Shown here: one piece after another, positions 1 through 8,575 of the stretch
Layout of the letters: each line of letters starts with the position of its first letter
Numbering within the stretch: position 1 is the stretch's first letter
Assembly: GCF_000316605.1 (NCBI RefSeq)
Contig: NC_019683.1
Location: forward strand, 2,712,036-2,776,035
Length of the DNA stretch: 64,000 nt
Source: [Leptolyngbya] sp. PCC 7376
Lineage (GTDB): Bacteria > Cyanobacteriota > Cyanobacteriia > Cyanobacteriales > MRBY01
Direction of reading: 5' to 3'
Made by a program: the position numbers and the translations under genes
Notes under the pieces: generated by a model
Told to the model about the DNA's origin: nothing
Databases searched by the model: none
What the model saw: only the letters and a program-made list of their open reading frames with translations

Positions 1-1
1 T

Positions 2-724
2 TTAGGAAAACAGGTAAAAGCTCGCGGTTTATATGTTGTTTGTGATGGGATGGGAGGTCATGCTGCAGGCGAGGTAGCAAGTGCGCTCTCCGTGGAAAGT
101 CTACAAAATTATTTCCAGAAACATTGGCAAGATCAATTACCCAATGAGGCGACGATACAAGAAGGTGTTTGGCAAACAAACCAAAAAATTTACGATATTA
201 ATTTGAATAATGCTCGCTCTGGCAGTGGTCGGATGGGAACAACTCTCGTCATGGTTTTGGTGCAAGATAATCAGGCAGCGATCGCCCATGTAGGAGACAG
301 TCGTATTTATCGCATCAGTCGTAAATGGGATCTCCAGCAACTCACCGTAGATCATGAAGTGGGACAGCGGGAAATTCAGAAAGGTGTTGAGCCAGATATT
401 GCCTATGGTCGCGCTGATGCTTACCAATTGACCCAGGCGATCGGCCCTCGCGATAATACGTTTGTGCAACCCGATGTGACGTTTATTGATATCAACGAAG
501 ACAGTCTATTTTTGCTCTGTTCCGATGGCCTGTCTGATAATGAGTTTTTGGAGCAGTATTGGGAAAAATATTTATTGCCACTACTCAGTTCACGGGCAAA
601 TCTTGACCAAGGGGTAAAAGAGTTAATTGAGTTGGCCAATGAACATAACGGCCATGACAATATCACTGCGGTATTAGTGCGAGTGAAGGTACGCCCTAAT
701 CTTTCTGGCAACCCTGTCATGTAA
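2..724 (+). CDS. PP2C-type serine/threonine protein phosphatase, 5' end cut off by the window
   Basis: Metal-dependent (Mg/Mn) protein phosphatase that removes phosphate from Ser/Thr, acting in the cytosol. The frame is already open at base 2, so the true start lies upstream; the first ATG inside the window (50) falls within the DGMGG metal motif and cannot be the start. Visible family motifs in order are DGMGG, GRMGTT, AHVGDSRIYR, LTVDHE, LLCSDGLSD and GHDNIT, covering nearly the whole PP2C fold and including the aspartates that bind the two metals. The protein ends a few residues after the fold, so no C-terminal extra domain is present; an N-terminal one (many cyanobacterial PP2Cs carry one) cannot be excluded. 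Substrate unknown. Confidence 0.93.
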   Translation, partial: LGKQVKARGLYVVCDGMGGHAAGEVASALSVESLQNYFQKHWQDQLPNEATIQEGVWQTNQKIYDINLNNARSGSGRMGTTLVMVLVQDNQAAIAHVGDSRIYRISRKWDLQQLTVDHEVGQREIQKGVEPDIAYGRADAYQLTQAIGPRDNTFVQPDVTFIDINEDSLFLLCSDGLSDNEFLEQYWEKYLLPLLSSRANLDQGVKELIELANEHNGHDNITAVLVRVKVRPNLSGNPVM

Positions 725-778
725 CGGTGAGTAAGTTTTGAATTTATATTTTGAGCGCTTGCAAGGTGTGATTAAAGC

Positions 779-1459
779 TTGATTAGTGTCATTATTCCAG
801 TTTTGAATGAGGCTATAGGTATTGCCGCTTGCTTGGACTTACTCATTCCTTGTGGCGATCACCTCGAACTGATTATTGTTGATGGTGGAAGCCATGATGA
901 GACTCGACAGATAGTACAGAAGTATCCTGTGAAACTTGTGTCATCTACCCTGGGACGAGGTGCACAGATGAATCATGGTGCGGCGATCGCCACAGGAGAT
1001 ATCTTGCTTTTTCTCCATAGCGATACTCGTTTACCTACAGATTTTATTGAGACTATTGAAACAACCCTGACTAACTTTGAAGCCATTGCAGGTGCTTTTC
1101 GATTACAGATTGATGATCCACAACCAAGCTTGCGGTGGATTGAACGAATGGTGCAGTGGCGATCACAATTCTTTTCGTTACCCTATGGCGACCAAGCTAT
1201 TTTTGTGAAAACCTCAGTATTTCGCGAATTAGACGGTTATGTTGAACTGCCAATTATGGAAGACTATGAATTTGTACGCCGCCTCAAAAAACAAGGTCAA
1301 ATACTTCTCGCTCCAACTGCGGTTAAAACATCTGCTCGTCGCTGGCAAAAATTAGGAGTCTGGCGTACCACTGTTATTAATCAAGTCATTATTTTGGGTT
1401 ATCACCTTGGCATTAATCCTGAAACACTCCGCCAATGGTATCGCCAGCAATATCACTAA
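779..1459 (+). CDS. Family 2 glycosyltransferase (TIGR04283-like)
   Basis: A 226-residue GT-A fold glycosyltransferase. It begins with the nucleotide-sugar binding strand VIIPVLNE (residues 4-11), has VDGGSHDET (34-42), the metal-binding HSDT (80-83), GDQA (137-140) and the acceptor-side MEDYEFVRRL (160-169). Length and motif spacing fit the TIGR04283 group (rSAM/selenodomain-associated transferase 2), compact enzymes of unknown substrate. The start is TTG at 779; no in-frame ATG fits because the fold begins at residue 2. No membrane segment is obvious. It follows the phosphatase by 54 bp on the same strand, but a functional link is not evident. Confidence 0.85.
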   Translation: MISVIIPVLNEAIGIAACLDLLIPCGDHLELIIVDGGSHDETRQIVQKYPVKLVSSTLGRGAQMNHGAAIATGDILLFLHSDTRLPTDFIETIETTLTNFEAIAGAFRLQIDDPQPSLRWIERMVQWRSQFFSLPYGDQAIFVKTSVFRELDGYVELPIMEDYEFVRRLKKQGQILLAPTAVKTSARRWQKLGVWRTTVINQVIILGYHLGINPETLRQWYRQQYH

Positions 1460-1489
1460 TCTATAACTTGAAAAATGTTGCGATGAAAA

Positions 1490-1552
1490 GCGATCACCGG
1501 AACTCTGATAATAAATATCAGGACGGCGATCGCCAAACATTTTTTATTTTTT
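1490..1552 (+). terminator. Probable Rho-independent terminator after the glycosyltransferase
   Basis: GCGATC (1490-1495) pairs with GATCGC (1528-1533), CCG with CGG, and CTGATA (1504-1509) with TATCAG (1515-1520) around a 5-base loop. T-rich runs follow at 1540-1552. An outer AAAAATGTT/AACATTTTT pairing (1471-1479 with 1536-1544) could extend the stem. One arm contains a HIP1 site. The internal loops make this a moderate call. Confidence 0.45.
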
Positions 1553-1629
1553 GTACCGAGAGAATTCTCAGAATTCTTCAGTGGGATGATGCAATAATTG
1601 AGCGATTTTAAGGAAAACAGTGAACCGAA

Positions 1630-1782
1630 CTAAGACGGTCGCGCCGTTTCCGTCGAATCCAGCGGTTTATCATCACGTTGGCTAGAACACGTTCGTTGTA
1701 ACAAACCTAGTCCGAAATAGACCACACAAAGATAAATCGCTGATAACAGCAAAACAACTAGCGGAATGTCAAAATAACTCAT
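1630..1782 (-). CDS. Small single-span membrane peptide, 50 aa
   Basis: Reading the minus strand from ATG at 1782 to TAG at 1630 gives a 50-residue peptide. Residues 5-28 are almost entirely hydrophobic (FDIPLVVLLLSAIYLCVVYF is the core), followed by a charged tail of about 20 residues with R, K, D and E. This is the layout of the single-span small subunits common in cyanobacterial thylakoid complexes, but it matches none that I recognise (not PetN, PsbT or Psb30). It lies alone in the gap between the glycosyltransferase and sds, oriented against both. Coding status is supported only by the clean membrane-span pattern, so it may be a chance frame. Confidence 0.45.
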   Translation of the reverse strand: MSYFDIPLVVLLLSAIYLCVVYFGLGLLQRTCSSQRDDKPLDSTETARPS

Positions 1783-2379
1783 TGTTATCAGCCCCCCAAG
1801 CTTTCAATAATTGACATTGCTAGGATCGCGTTATTAAATTTTGAGTTAGCTGGGCAACCTCATCTTCTTCTCGCAAATATCAAACAAATTACTCTATATC
1901 TAACGTTATCTAGGTAAACCAAAGTAGGTTACCTGCAATGCAAATAGCCCAAACCGGAAAAGCTTCTAACAATTGCTCAAAACTTTTTACCGAATATTGA
2001 TAACTGAAGAGTAAACGTTGCGAGAAGAGCGAATACTATAGTTTCCTCACACCAAAAACGAGAGACTATATTTTCTGATAACTCCACCCAAGCCTAACAA
2101 TTTCACAATCCCAAAAGCGAAAACAACAACCGAAATTGCCTCAGCGCTCGATTTTTTGAATTGTAATAAAATACTTAAGACCCTATATCCTTAGGATAAC
2201 ACGCAGATCCAGATATTGAAGGACATTTAGCATCTTTTTTTTGAAGAAATCTTGAAGGTCTTTAGCTGAAAAAAAAGACGATAAAATGATGAAAGTCGGT
2301 AGTTTTCTGCTGAAAAGAGTCTGTTGCAATACAATATAGCTATGTAAATTTTCGTGAACAAGTTTCCCGCGGCTTAATA
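1783..2379. other. Gene-free stretch upstream of sds with two promoter-like sites
   Basis: About 600 bases with no convincing gene. On the plus strand there is TTGACA at 1811-1816 with a weak TTAAAT 17 bases further on (1834-1839), and TACAAT at 2330-2335, a -10-like hexamer 45 bases before the sds start without a clear -35. A CCTCACACC string at 2044-2052 resembles part of the Yfr1 sRNA core but lacks the following terminator. The region is AT-rich and otherwise featureless to the eye. Confidence 0.35.
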
Positions 2380-3351
2380 ATGATTTCAGCGACTACTCTT
2401 TTTTCCCCCGTCGAAGCCGACCTCAAACAGCTCAGTGAGAACCTGACGAACTTGATTGGTGCACGTCATCCGATTCTGGGGGTTGCTGCGGAACATTTAT
2501 TTGCGGCGGGTGGTAAACGGGTTAGGCCAGCGATTGTTTTATTGGTTGCTCGGGCAACACTTGGCGATCGCCCCCTGACACAACGGCATCGTCGTCTGGC
2601 AGAAATCACAGAGATGATTCACACTGCTAGCCTGGTTCATGATGATGTCGTGGATGATGCATCCCTGCGACGAAATGTCCCAACAGTGAATAGTCTGTTT
2701 GATAATCGCATTGCTGTACTTGCGGGTGATTTCTTGTTTGCTCAGTCATCTTGGTATCTCGCAAATCTCGATAGCCTTGAAGTTGTGAAACTTCTATCTG
2801 AGGTAATTAAGGATTTTGCAGAGGGCGAAATTCAACAGGGTTTAAATCGTTTTGATACAAGTCTTACCCTCGAAACCTATCTCCAAAAGTCTTATTACAA
2901 AACGGCTTCGCTGATTGCGAATAGTGCCAAAGCGGCAGCAGTACTCAGCGAAACAGCTCCAAGTGTTGGTCAGCGCCTTTATGACTACGGTCGAAATTTA
3001 GGATTAGCGTTTCAAATTGTTGACGATATTCTCGATTTTACGGCTTCTACTGAAGTATTAGGGAAGCCTGCTGGCTCTGATTTAATCGGTGGTCACGTGA
3101 CTGCCCCCGCGCTATATGCAATGGAAGAGCATTCTGTTCTTACTCAATTAATTGATCGGGAATTTGCAGAGGAAGGTGATGCAGAAAAAGCTTTAGAACT
3201 TGTGCGCAATAGTGAAGGAGTGCGCCGCTCTAAGGAGTTGGCGGCTCACCATGGTCGTCTTGCCCTAGAGAGTTTGGCTTGTTTATCTCCTTCTCCCTCG
3301 AAGGATGCCCTCACTGATCTAATCGACTATGTCTTGAGTCGTTTGTACTAA
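2380..3351 (+). CDS. sds: Solanesyl (long-chain trans-polyprenyl) diphosphate synthase
   Basis: Condenses isopentenyl diphosphate onto allylic diphosphates to make the C45 chain used for the plastoquinone tail. The 323 residues are normal for the family. GGKRVRP (44-50) binds IPP, the first Asp-rich motif is DDVVD (88-92) and the second DDILD (215-219). The residues just before the first motif (HTASLVH) are small, as expected for an enzyme making long chains rather than GGPP. Start ATG at 2380; the upstream gap holds a TACAAT -10-like site. GGPP synthase (crtE) is the main alternative, but overall sequence resembles the cyanobacterial Sds type. Confidence 0.9.
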   Translation: MISATTLFSPVEADLKQLSENLTNLIGARHPILGVAAEHLFAAGGKRVRPAIVLLVARATLGDRPLTQRHRRLAEITEMIHTASLVHDDVVDDASLRRNVPTVNSLFDNRIAVLAGDFLFAQSSWYLANLDSLEVVKLLSEVIKDFAEGEIQQGLNRFDTSLTLETYLQKSYYKTASLIANSAKAAAVLSETAPSVGQRLYDYGRNLGLAFQIVDDILDFTASTEVLGKPAGSDLIGGHVTAPALYAMEEHSVLTQLIDREFAEEGDAEKALELVRNSEGVRRSKELAAHHGRLALESLACLSPSPSKDALTDLIDYVLSRLY

Positions 3352-3360
3352 AAAGCAAAG

Positions 3361-3513
3361 ATGGGTCGTCAACGAAAAAAGTCAGATTTACCGACAAAAA
3401 CCTGTGTAGTTTGTGGGCTACCTTTCACTTGGCGCAAAAAGTGGGAGAAATGTTGGGATGAGGTCAAATATTGTTCGGAGCGTTGCCGCCATCGTCGTAA
3501 TCAGACTGAATAG
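3361..3513 (+). CDS. DUF2256 zinc-ribbon-like mini-protein, 50 aa
   Basis: ATG at 3361 to TAG at 3511-3513 encodes 50 residues: a basic start, then [20 protein letters not shown], then [11 protein letters not shown]. The C-x2-C and C-x3-C pairs and the WRKKW centre are diagnostic of DUF2256, a very short, probably zinc-binding family of unknown function that is often a neighbour of cryptochrome/photolyase genes in other genomes. Here it starts only 9 bases after the sds stop, suggesting co-transcription with sds. No photolyase gene is in the window. The identification rests on a strong motif match. Confidence 0.85.
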   Translation: MGRQRKKSDLPTKTCVVCGLPFTWRKKWEKCWDEVKYCSERCRHRRNQTE

Positions 3514-3633
3514 CCTTAGACTCTGATTTTGCGTTTCAATTCGTAAGATCTGTGATCGAGATAATATCCTTGGCTCTATCCTTGGGAGATAATGACAACT
3601 GGATGTCTTTGAGTACAGGGTGAGCGACCAATA

Positions 3634-4620
3634 ATGTTGCAGTTTAATATTCAGAGCGATAGTGATCTTCCTGCTTCGCGGCAACTACTCGACCAAATTC
3701 AGTTTGCGATCGCCTCGCGTCAGTTTCCGGCGGGACAAAGATTGCCTAGTTTGCGGCAGTTGGAAATGGTCACGGGTTTGCACCGCAATACGATTAGTAA
3801 GGTTTATCATCAGCTCGAAGAAATGGGTTTAGTTGAATCCATTGCTGGCTCAGGCATTTATATCAAAGAAAATCGGTCTACAGACGTTGATACTGGCAAA
3901 TCACCATTGCTGGCTCAGTATCCGGAAGCCTCTACTTTAATTGGAGGCACAATCGATCAGCTCCTCGACCAAGGCTGTACGCTTTCCCAAGCGCGGGAAT
4001 TGTTTATGGCTGAGATTGATTGGCGATTGCGTTCTGGTGCTCAGGTTGTGGTGACGGTGCCAATGCAGGATATTGGTGCTGGGGAATTGATGGCGCAGGA
4101 ACTGGAACAGGCGATCGCCCTCCCGGTACAGCTTGTCCCTCTTGAAGAACTGGATGGCACATTAGCGCAAACTCATTCGGGCACTGTGTTAACGACCCAT
4201 TATTTTGTGAAAGAAGCCGAGGATATCGCTAAGCCCAAAGGCATTCGAGTGATTCCAGTGGATTTATATGATTATGCAGACGAATTGAAACTAATCAGAG
4301 AACTCCCCCAAGAGCATAGTCTCGGGATTGTTAGCCTTAGTCCTGGTATTTTGCGAGTTGCTGAAATTATTATTTTTAGTTTGCGTGCTAATGAGGTTTA
4401 TGTTTTTACTGCGCAAGCGGGTGATCGCCGCCGCTTAAATGCGTTGGTGCGTTCGAGCCAAACCATTATTTGTGACCCAGCCAGTACCCCCCTCGTTGAA
4501 CAAGCGATCCAAGGAGCACGGGAAGATTTGATTCGTAAACCCAATGTCTTGCCTTGCAAAAATTACATTAGCGAACAATCAATGGAGTTATTGCGACGAG
4601 AATTAGATTTAGTGAATTGA
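3634..4620 (+). CDS. GntR-family transcriptional regulator
   Basis: DNA-binding regulator of 328 residues. Residues 10-80 form the winged helix-turn-helix typical of GntR proteins (GQRLPSLRQLEMVTGLHRNT in the recognition helix area, then KVYHQLEEMGLVES and the wing GSGIYI). The remaining ~240 residues are an alpha/beta effector region that I cannot place in a named GntR subfamily; it has no aminotransferase (MocR) hallmarks. Synechocystis Sll1961, a GntR protein that affects photosystem stoichiometry, is a possible relative, but this is inference. Monocistronic by position: 120 bp after the DUF2256 gene and convergent with desB. Confidence 0.82.
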   Translation: MLQFNIQSDSDLPASRQLLDQIQFAIASRQFPAGQRLPSLRQLEMVTGLHRNTISKVYHQLEEMGLVESIAGSGIYIKENRSTDVDTGKSPLLAQYPEASTLIGGTIDQLLDQGCTLSQARELFMAEIDWRLRSGAQVVVTVPMQDIGAGELMAQELEQAIALPVQLVPLEELDGTLAQTHSGTVLTTHYFVKEAEDIAKPKGIRVIPVDLYDYADELKLIRELPQEHSLGIVSLSPGILRVAEIIIFSLRANEVYVFTAQAGDRRRLNALVRSSQTIICDPASTPLVEQAIQGAREDLIRKPNVLPCKNYISEQSMELLRRELDLVN

Positions 4621-4762
4621 TGGATAAATATTTGGTTGTCATTCCCCCTTTAATGCAAAAAATCCCTAGCTTCCGTAGAAACTAGAGATAAATTAAAACA
4701 ATTCAGTGTGAAATGTTTTGATGTTGCAAGATTAAATCAAATTGATTCAACCGTTGTGAGTC

Positions 4763-5815
4763 TTATTTCTCAGGCTTGTAATACACTTCTACGCCAGTAT
4801 CTTCAACGTAGTGGCAAGCTTTCTGGGACTTAAAGAAGCTCTTCCAGATGGGCTCGTGACTAATGCGGTAGTAATCGCCGAGGAGGGGCTTCACTGCTTC
4901 CGTTGCATCCTTGAGGTGGTAGTGGGGGATGGTGTGGAAAATATGGTGAACGACATGAGTTCCAATATTGTGGTGGATGTCATTAAAAATGCCGTAGTCA
5001 CGGTCGATTGTGGAGAGAGCACCTTTGAGGTAATACCAGTTATCGCCACGGTACCAAGGAATATCATCTTCGGTGTGGTGGAGATAAGTCACAAGGTCGA
5101 GCCACATTACGAAAATCGCATAAGGCACAAAGTAGAACTTAAAGAAGGCGATCGCCCCAAACTGGAACGTAAACCAGCCGAGGAAGGCAACCATCGTTAA
5201 AATCGCTGCAGTACTCGTGATAATGTCGTTTTTCTCGGAAGCCTTGAAAAGAGGGCTGCTGGGGGCAAAGTGAGAACCACCGTCACGGCTAGGAGAGCGC
5301 TTAAAGAGATATACAGGATATGCAATGAGTGGTGCGTAGAAACGCACAAACTTTTCGAGGGTACTCATTTCATCGTATTTAGACTCAGTGACGGGATACC
5401 AACTTTCATCTGTGTCGATGTTACCTGTGTTGGAGTGGTGAGTCCGATGGGAAATGCGCCAGCCATGGAACGGCACTAAAATCGGCGTGTGGCTGAGGTG
5501 ACCAATGATGTTGTTGAGAAGCTTCGAGCGAGAAAAAGAGCCATGACCACAATCATGACCAACCACAAATAAAGCCCAGAACATTGTGCCCTGAGCGAAC
5601 CAAAAGATGGGATAGAAAAACCAAGAGTCTATATATACGGCGATCGCATAAAGCCCGGCAATAATTCCGAGGTCGAGGAAAAAATAAGCGAGGGAGCGAA
5701 AAACCGATGGTTGAAAACAATATTCTGGAATCGCGTCTTTAACGTCCTTGAGCGTGAATGGTAAATCTTGTCTAGCAGATTCACGACTCTCCGGCGAAGC
5801 AACTGATATTTGCAT
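4763..5815 (-). CDS. desB: Membrane fatty acid desaturase, omega-3 (delta-15) type
   Basis: Introduces a double bond at the omega-3 position of lipid-bound C18 fatty acids, using ferredoxin and O2 at a di-iron site in the thylakoid/plasma membrane. The three histidine boxes are present: HDCGH (87-91), HRTHH (123-127) and HVVHH (287-291). Four or so hydrophobic segments lie between them. The 350-residue length and the N-terminal stretch (residues 15-40) match cyanobacterial DesB rather than DesA or DesC. DesB genes are usually cold-induced; the 136-bp upstream gap is free of obvious operators. Isoform assignment is by overall resemblance. Confidence 0.88.
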   Translation of the reverse strand: MQISVASPESRESARQDLPFTLKDVKDAIPEYCFQPSVFRSLAYFFLDLGIIAGLYAIAVYIDSWFFYPIFWFAQGTMFWALFVVGHDCGHGSFSRSKLLNNIIGHLSHTPILVPFHGWRISHRTHHSNTGNIDTDESWYPVTESKYDEMSTLEKFVRFYAPLIAYPVYLFKRSPSRDGGSHFAPSSPLFKASEKNDIITSTAAILTMVAFLGWFTFQFGAIAFFKFYFVPYAIFVMWLDLVTYLHHTEDDIPWYRGDNWYYLKGALSTIDRDYGIFNDIHHNIGTHVVHHIFHTIPHYHLKDATEAVKPLLGDYYRISHEPIWKSFFKSQKACHYVEDTGVEVYYKPEK

Positions 5816-6014
5816 TAGATAAGTTAAGACAGTTTACAAATTTTAATGATTTTACTCTTTTTTGGTTAGTGTCGTGGTCAGGTTCGCAGAATTCATCTCT
5901 GCAGGACATTGAGATCATGTCAAAAAATCATGGTGATCGCCGCGATGCTAGATGAGCGATGCCATAGGTAAAATAGAATTACTGCAATTTAGAAAAAGCA
6001 AAATAAGCAATTTT

Positions 6015-6485
6015 ATGCCCACCACCACCACTGAGCCCACTGATCGTCTGTTTGGCACTTTGCCTTACCTTTTGCCTATCGTATATGCGCTTCCCCTTGG
6101 GATTCCTTTTCTCTCGAAATTTCCTCTTCTCGGCATCATCTATGTGCCCCTACAGCCCTTGCTCGCGATTTACTCTTTTCCTTTCGCGGGACTAATTATT
6201 TTCTTTATCCTTTACAGCGCTGTGGTTCGCAATTCTAAGATTAGTCACTTTATTCGTTTTAATACGCTGCAAGCGATTTTGATTGATATTGCTTTAGTGT
6301 TGTTGGGCATTGTCATTCGACTCTTTGGTGTTGGCGGCGGTGGCATTCTCATCGAAACGCTTTCTAATGTGGCGTTTCTTGGGACATTGGCTGCTTGTTT
6401 CTATGCAATGTTCCAGTCAGTGATGGGTAAGTATGCGGAACTACCAACTATTTCTCAGGCTGCTTATGCGCAACTGCCTTACTAG
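6015..6485 (+). CDS. Tic20-family membrane protein
   Basis: Integral membrane protein related to the chloroplast import channel component Tic20; the role in cyanobacteria is not settled. Four hydrophobic segments are visible after the motif DRLFGTLPYLLPI, which with the FPFAGLIIFFILYSAVVRN and ISHFIRFNTLQAILID stretches is typical of the family. The frame is open from 5952 and could start there (21 extra basic residues), but the ATG at 6015, giving MPTTTTEPTDRLFG, fits homologues better. 156 residues from that start. A strong terminator follows at 6555. Confidence 0.85.
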   Translation: MPTTTTEPTDRLFGTLPYLLPIVYALPLGIPFLSKFPLLGIIYVPLQPLLAIYSFPFAGLIIFFILYSAVVRNSKISHFIRFNTLQAILIDIALVLLGIVIRLFGVGGGGILIETLSNVAFLGTLAACFYAMFQSVMGKYAELPTISQAAYAQLPY

Positions 6486-6554
6486 GAAAAACTTTCTGAT
6501 GAGATTTTTCTCTAAATATTGAGCCTATAAGGGTTGAAAATTGAATTGATATTG

Positions 6555-6585
6555 CCAGCATTAAGAGCGCTAATGCTGGTTTTTT
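6555..6585 (+). terminator. Rho-independent terminator after the Tic20-like gene
   Basis: CCAGCATTA (6555-6563) pairs perfectly with TAATGCTGG (6571-6579) around a 7-base loop, followed by six T residues. Confidence 0.85.
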
Positions 6586-6686
6586 GTGGATGGTGATATG
6601 TTGGCGATCGCCTGTTGTGTTGAAACAATTTGGTTCAACTATCATCTTTTAGAGATGCTGACCTTAAATCCTATTAAACTTGCCTA

Positions 6687-7319
6687 ATGACTAAGTCTGA
6701 TGTTCCAGAACCTTATCGCTTATTACTTTTCGGTGCGGCGGCGATCGCCAGTTTAACGATTGTTTTAATCTGGGGCGTGAGTTGGAAAACTGGACGCAAT
6801 GTTTTAAAATCGCGCCAATTTTCTTGTGAAAAATTATCTGAGCCGCAAAGTAGTGAGTTACTTTGGACTGTGGTGTTTCAAAATGGTGGGGAAGAAAAGC
6901 CTTGGCTGCGCATGATCTCTGGTCTGGAAGGAGATGTAACGCCAGAGCAACGATGCGAAGAGATTGCCCATACTCTTGATGTGAATTTTGCTGATCAGTT
7001 GCAAGCGCTGTTTTATCGCCCTAATCCAGCAACACCAAACCGTCATGCTGTTTGTGTGCAAACGGCTGCTCACGGGGACAGTGATTGTGCGAATCTCGTA
7101 ATTTTAAAAGAAAATATTGAGCCCCAGAGATTTTTTGAACGGTTTACCGTTGATCTCCAGGAGTTTGCAAAGCAGCCTAGTTCAACTCAGCAAACCCAAA
7201 GCAATGGGGCGATCGCCACCTTCTCTACTGGTGAAGAACAACCGCCCCAAGGTTTATCACGGATTGATCTTAAGCCATTTCTTGAAGCTGACGCTCCGGC
7301 TCAGAAATCTTCTCAGTAA
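6687..7319 (+). CDS. COP23-domain-like protein with N-terminal membrane anchor
   Basis: 210-residue protein with one hydrophobic segment at residues 13-30 and the rest probably outside the cytoplasm. The middle part (about 43-135) has the COP23 pattern: FSCEKL, a Trp-containing strand ending PWLRMIS, then TPEQRCEEIAHTLD, and paired cysteines (CVQTA, DCANL). COP23 was named for a circadian oscillating protein of Cyanothece; its biochemical role is unknown. The C-terminal 50 residues are low-complexity (Gln, Ser, Pro rich). The last 50 bases overlap the 3' end of convergent pfkA. Confidence 0.65.
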   Translation: MTKSDVPEPYRLLLFGAAAIASLTIVLIWGVSWKTGRNVLKSRQFSCEKLSEPQSSELLWTVVFQNGGEEKPWLRMISGLEGDVTPEQRCEEIAHTLDVNFADQLQALFYRPNPATPNRHAVCVQTAAHGDSDCANLVILKENIEPQRFFERFTVDLQEFAKQPSSTQQTQSNGAIATFSTGEEQPPQGLSRIDLKPFLEADAPAQKSSQ

Positions 7320-8406
7320 TGGGGAGATCACCGAGACAAATGCCGAGACCCCGCGCCGTTTTCACTAAAGTACCTTCCGGGTCGACAGTACGGTATGTTT
7401 TGATTGCTTCAGTGATGGGCACACTCGAAACTTGTCCTTGTTCCCAAGTCACCATTTGGTTGAACTTTTCTTCTGCAATTAAGTTCACTGCTGCGACCCC
7501 AAAAGCCGAAGCCAGTAATCGATCGAGAGGTGAAGCCGTACCACCACGCTGGATATGACCCAAGGCTGTCACACGGGTCTCAGATCCTGTTTTTGCTGCG
7601 ACCTCATCCGCTAGATATTGACCAATACCACCGAGGCGACGTTCTCCAAATTGCAATTCTTTTTGTAGTGTTTTGCCAGTATCAGTACAGACTGCCTCTG
7701 ACACCACCACTAATGTGTAGTTTTGGCCAGAATTTTGGCGATCGCAGATAAAATCACAAACTGTTTTCAGATCATATTTAATCTCTGGAATCAGTACGAC
7801 ATGAGCACCACCGGCAATGCCTGCATTGATGGCAATATGACCTGCATCTCGTCCCATCACTTCGACAATCATGACTCGATCATGGCTCGCTGCTGTGAAG
7901 TGCAACCGATCCAATGCTTCCGTCGCAATATTTACCGCCGACTCAAATCCAATTGAACGCTCTGTAATGCTGACGTCATTATCAATTGTTTTTGGAATAC
8001 CGACAAAATTAATATTGCCCTGCATTGCTAGCTTATGCAAAATCGCTAAACTGCCATCACCACCAATGCCAATTAATGCATCCAGACCAAGGCTGTGGTA
8101 ATTATCAATAATTTCTTGGGAGCGATCGAGTCTTGTGCCATCTGCCATCGGGAAAGCAAAAGGATTACCCTTATTGGTTGTCCCGAGCATTGTGCCGCCC
8201 ATAGTCAACCAATTATCGACCTGTGACGCAGTTAAACGCACTACATCAGGTGGCTGGCGCAATAAACCGCGTGTTGCCCGACAAATACCAACTACTTCCC
8301 AACCGTAAACATTCTCCGCACAATGGGTGACTGCTCGAATCGCTGCATTTAAACCTGAGCAATCGCCACCGCTTGTGAGAATACCTATTTTCTTCGATGC
8401 TGTCAT
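7270..8406 (-). CDS. pfkA: 6-phosphofructokinase
   Basis: Phosphorylates fructose 6-phosphate to fructose 1,6-bisphosphate in glycolysis. Family motifs: TSGGDCSGLNAAIR (11-24), GGTMLGT, IGGDGSL, PKTIDND (catalytic Asp region), VMGRDAGHIA and GHIQRGG. The 378-residue length and the insertions match the cyanobacterial group that carries GGDGS rather than the clear PPi-type signature GGDDS, which favours ATP as donor. Start ATG at 8406. Its 3' end runs 50 bases into the convergent COP23-like gene, so the two mRNAs would be complementary there. Confidence 0.93.
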   Translation of the reverse strand: MTASKKIGILTSGGDCSGLNAAIRAVTHCAENVYGWEVVGICRATRGLLRQPPDVVRLTASQVDNWLTMGGTMLGTTNKGNPFAFPMADGTRLDRSQEIIDNYHSLGLDALIGIGGDGSLAILHKLAMQGNINFVGIPKTIDNDVSITERSIGFESAVNIATEALDRLHFTAASHDRVMIVEVMGRDAGHIAINAGIAGGAHVVLIPEIKYDLKTVCDFICDRQNSGQNYTLVVVSEAVCTDTGKTLQKELQFGERRLGGIGQYLADEVAAKTGSETRVTALGHIQRGGTASPLDRLLASAFGVAAVNLIAEEKFNQMVTWEQGQVSSVPITEAIKTYRTVDPEGTLVKTARGLGICLGDLPITEKISEPERQLQEMA

Positions 8407-8575
8407 AGGATTTCTCTAATCTCAACTGATAAATATGAACCGAAATTTTGTGGCTCCATTCTCAGGGGAAATAGATGGTGACAGGGCTAATTTGAGATGT
8501 TTCGTTGAATTTTTTGACAGTTATTCACTCTTTCGTCACCCTCGGCGACGTAGAGTCATGATTTGCTGATTATTC

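Noticed and set aside
2041-2052. TTTCCTCACACC resembling the Yfr1 sRNA core
   Set aside because: Core differs from ACTCCTCACAC and there is no following terminator stem, so not called as Yfr1.
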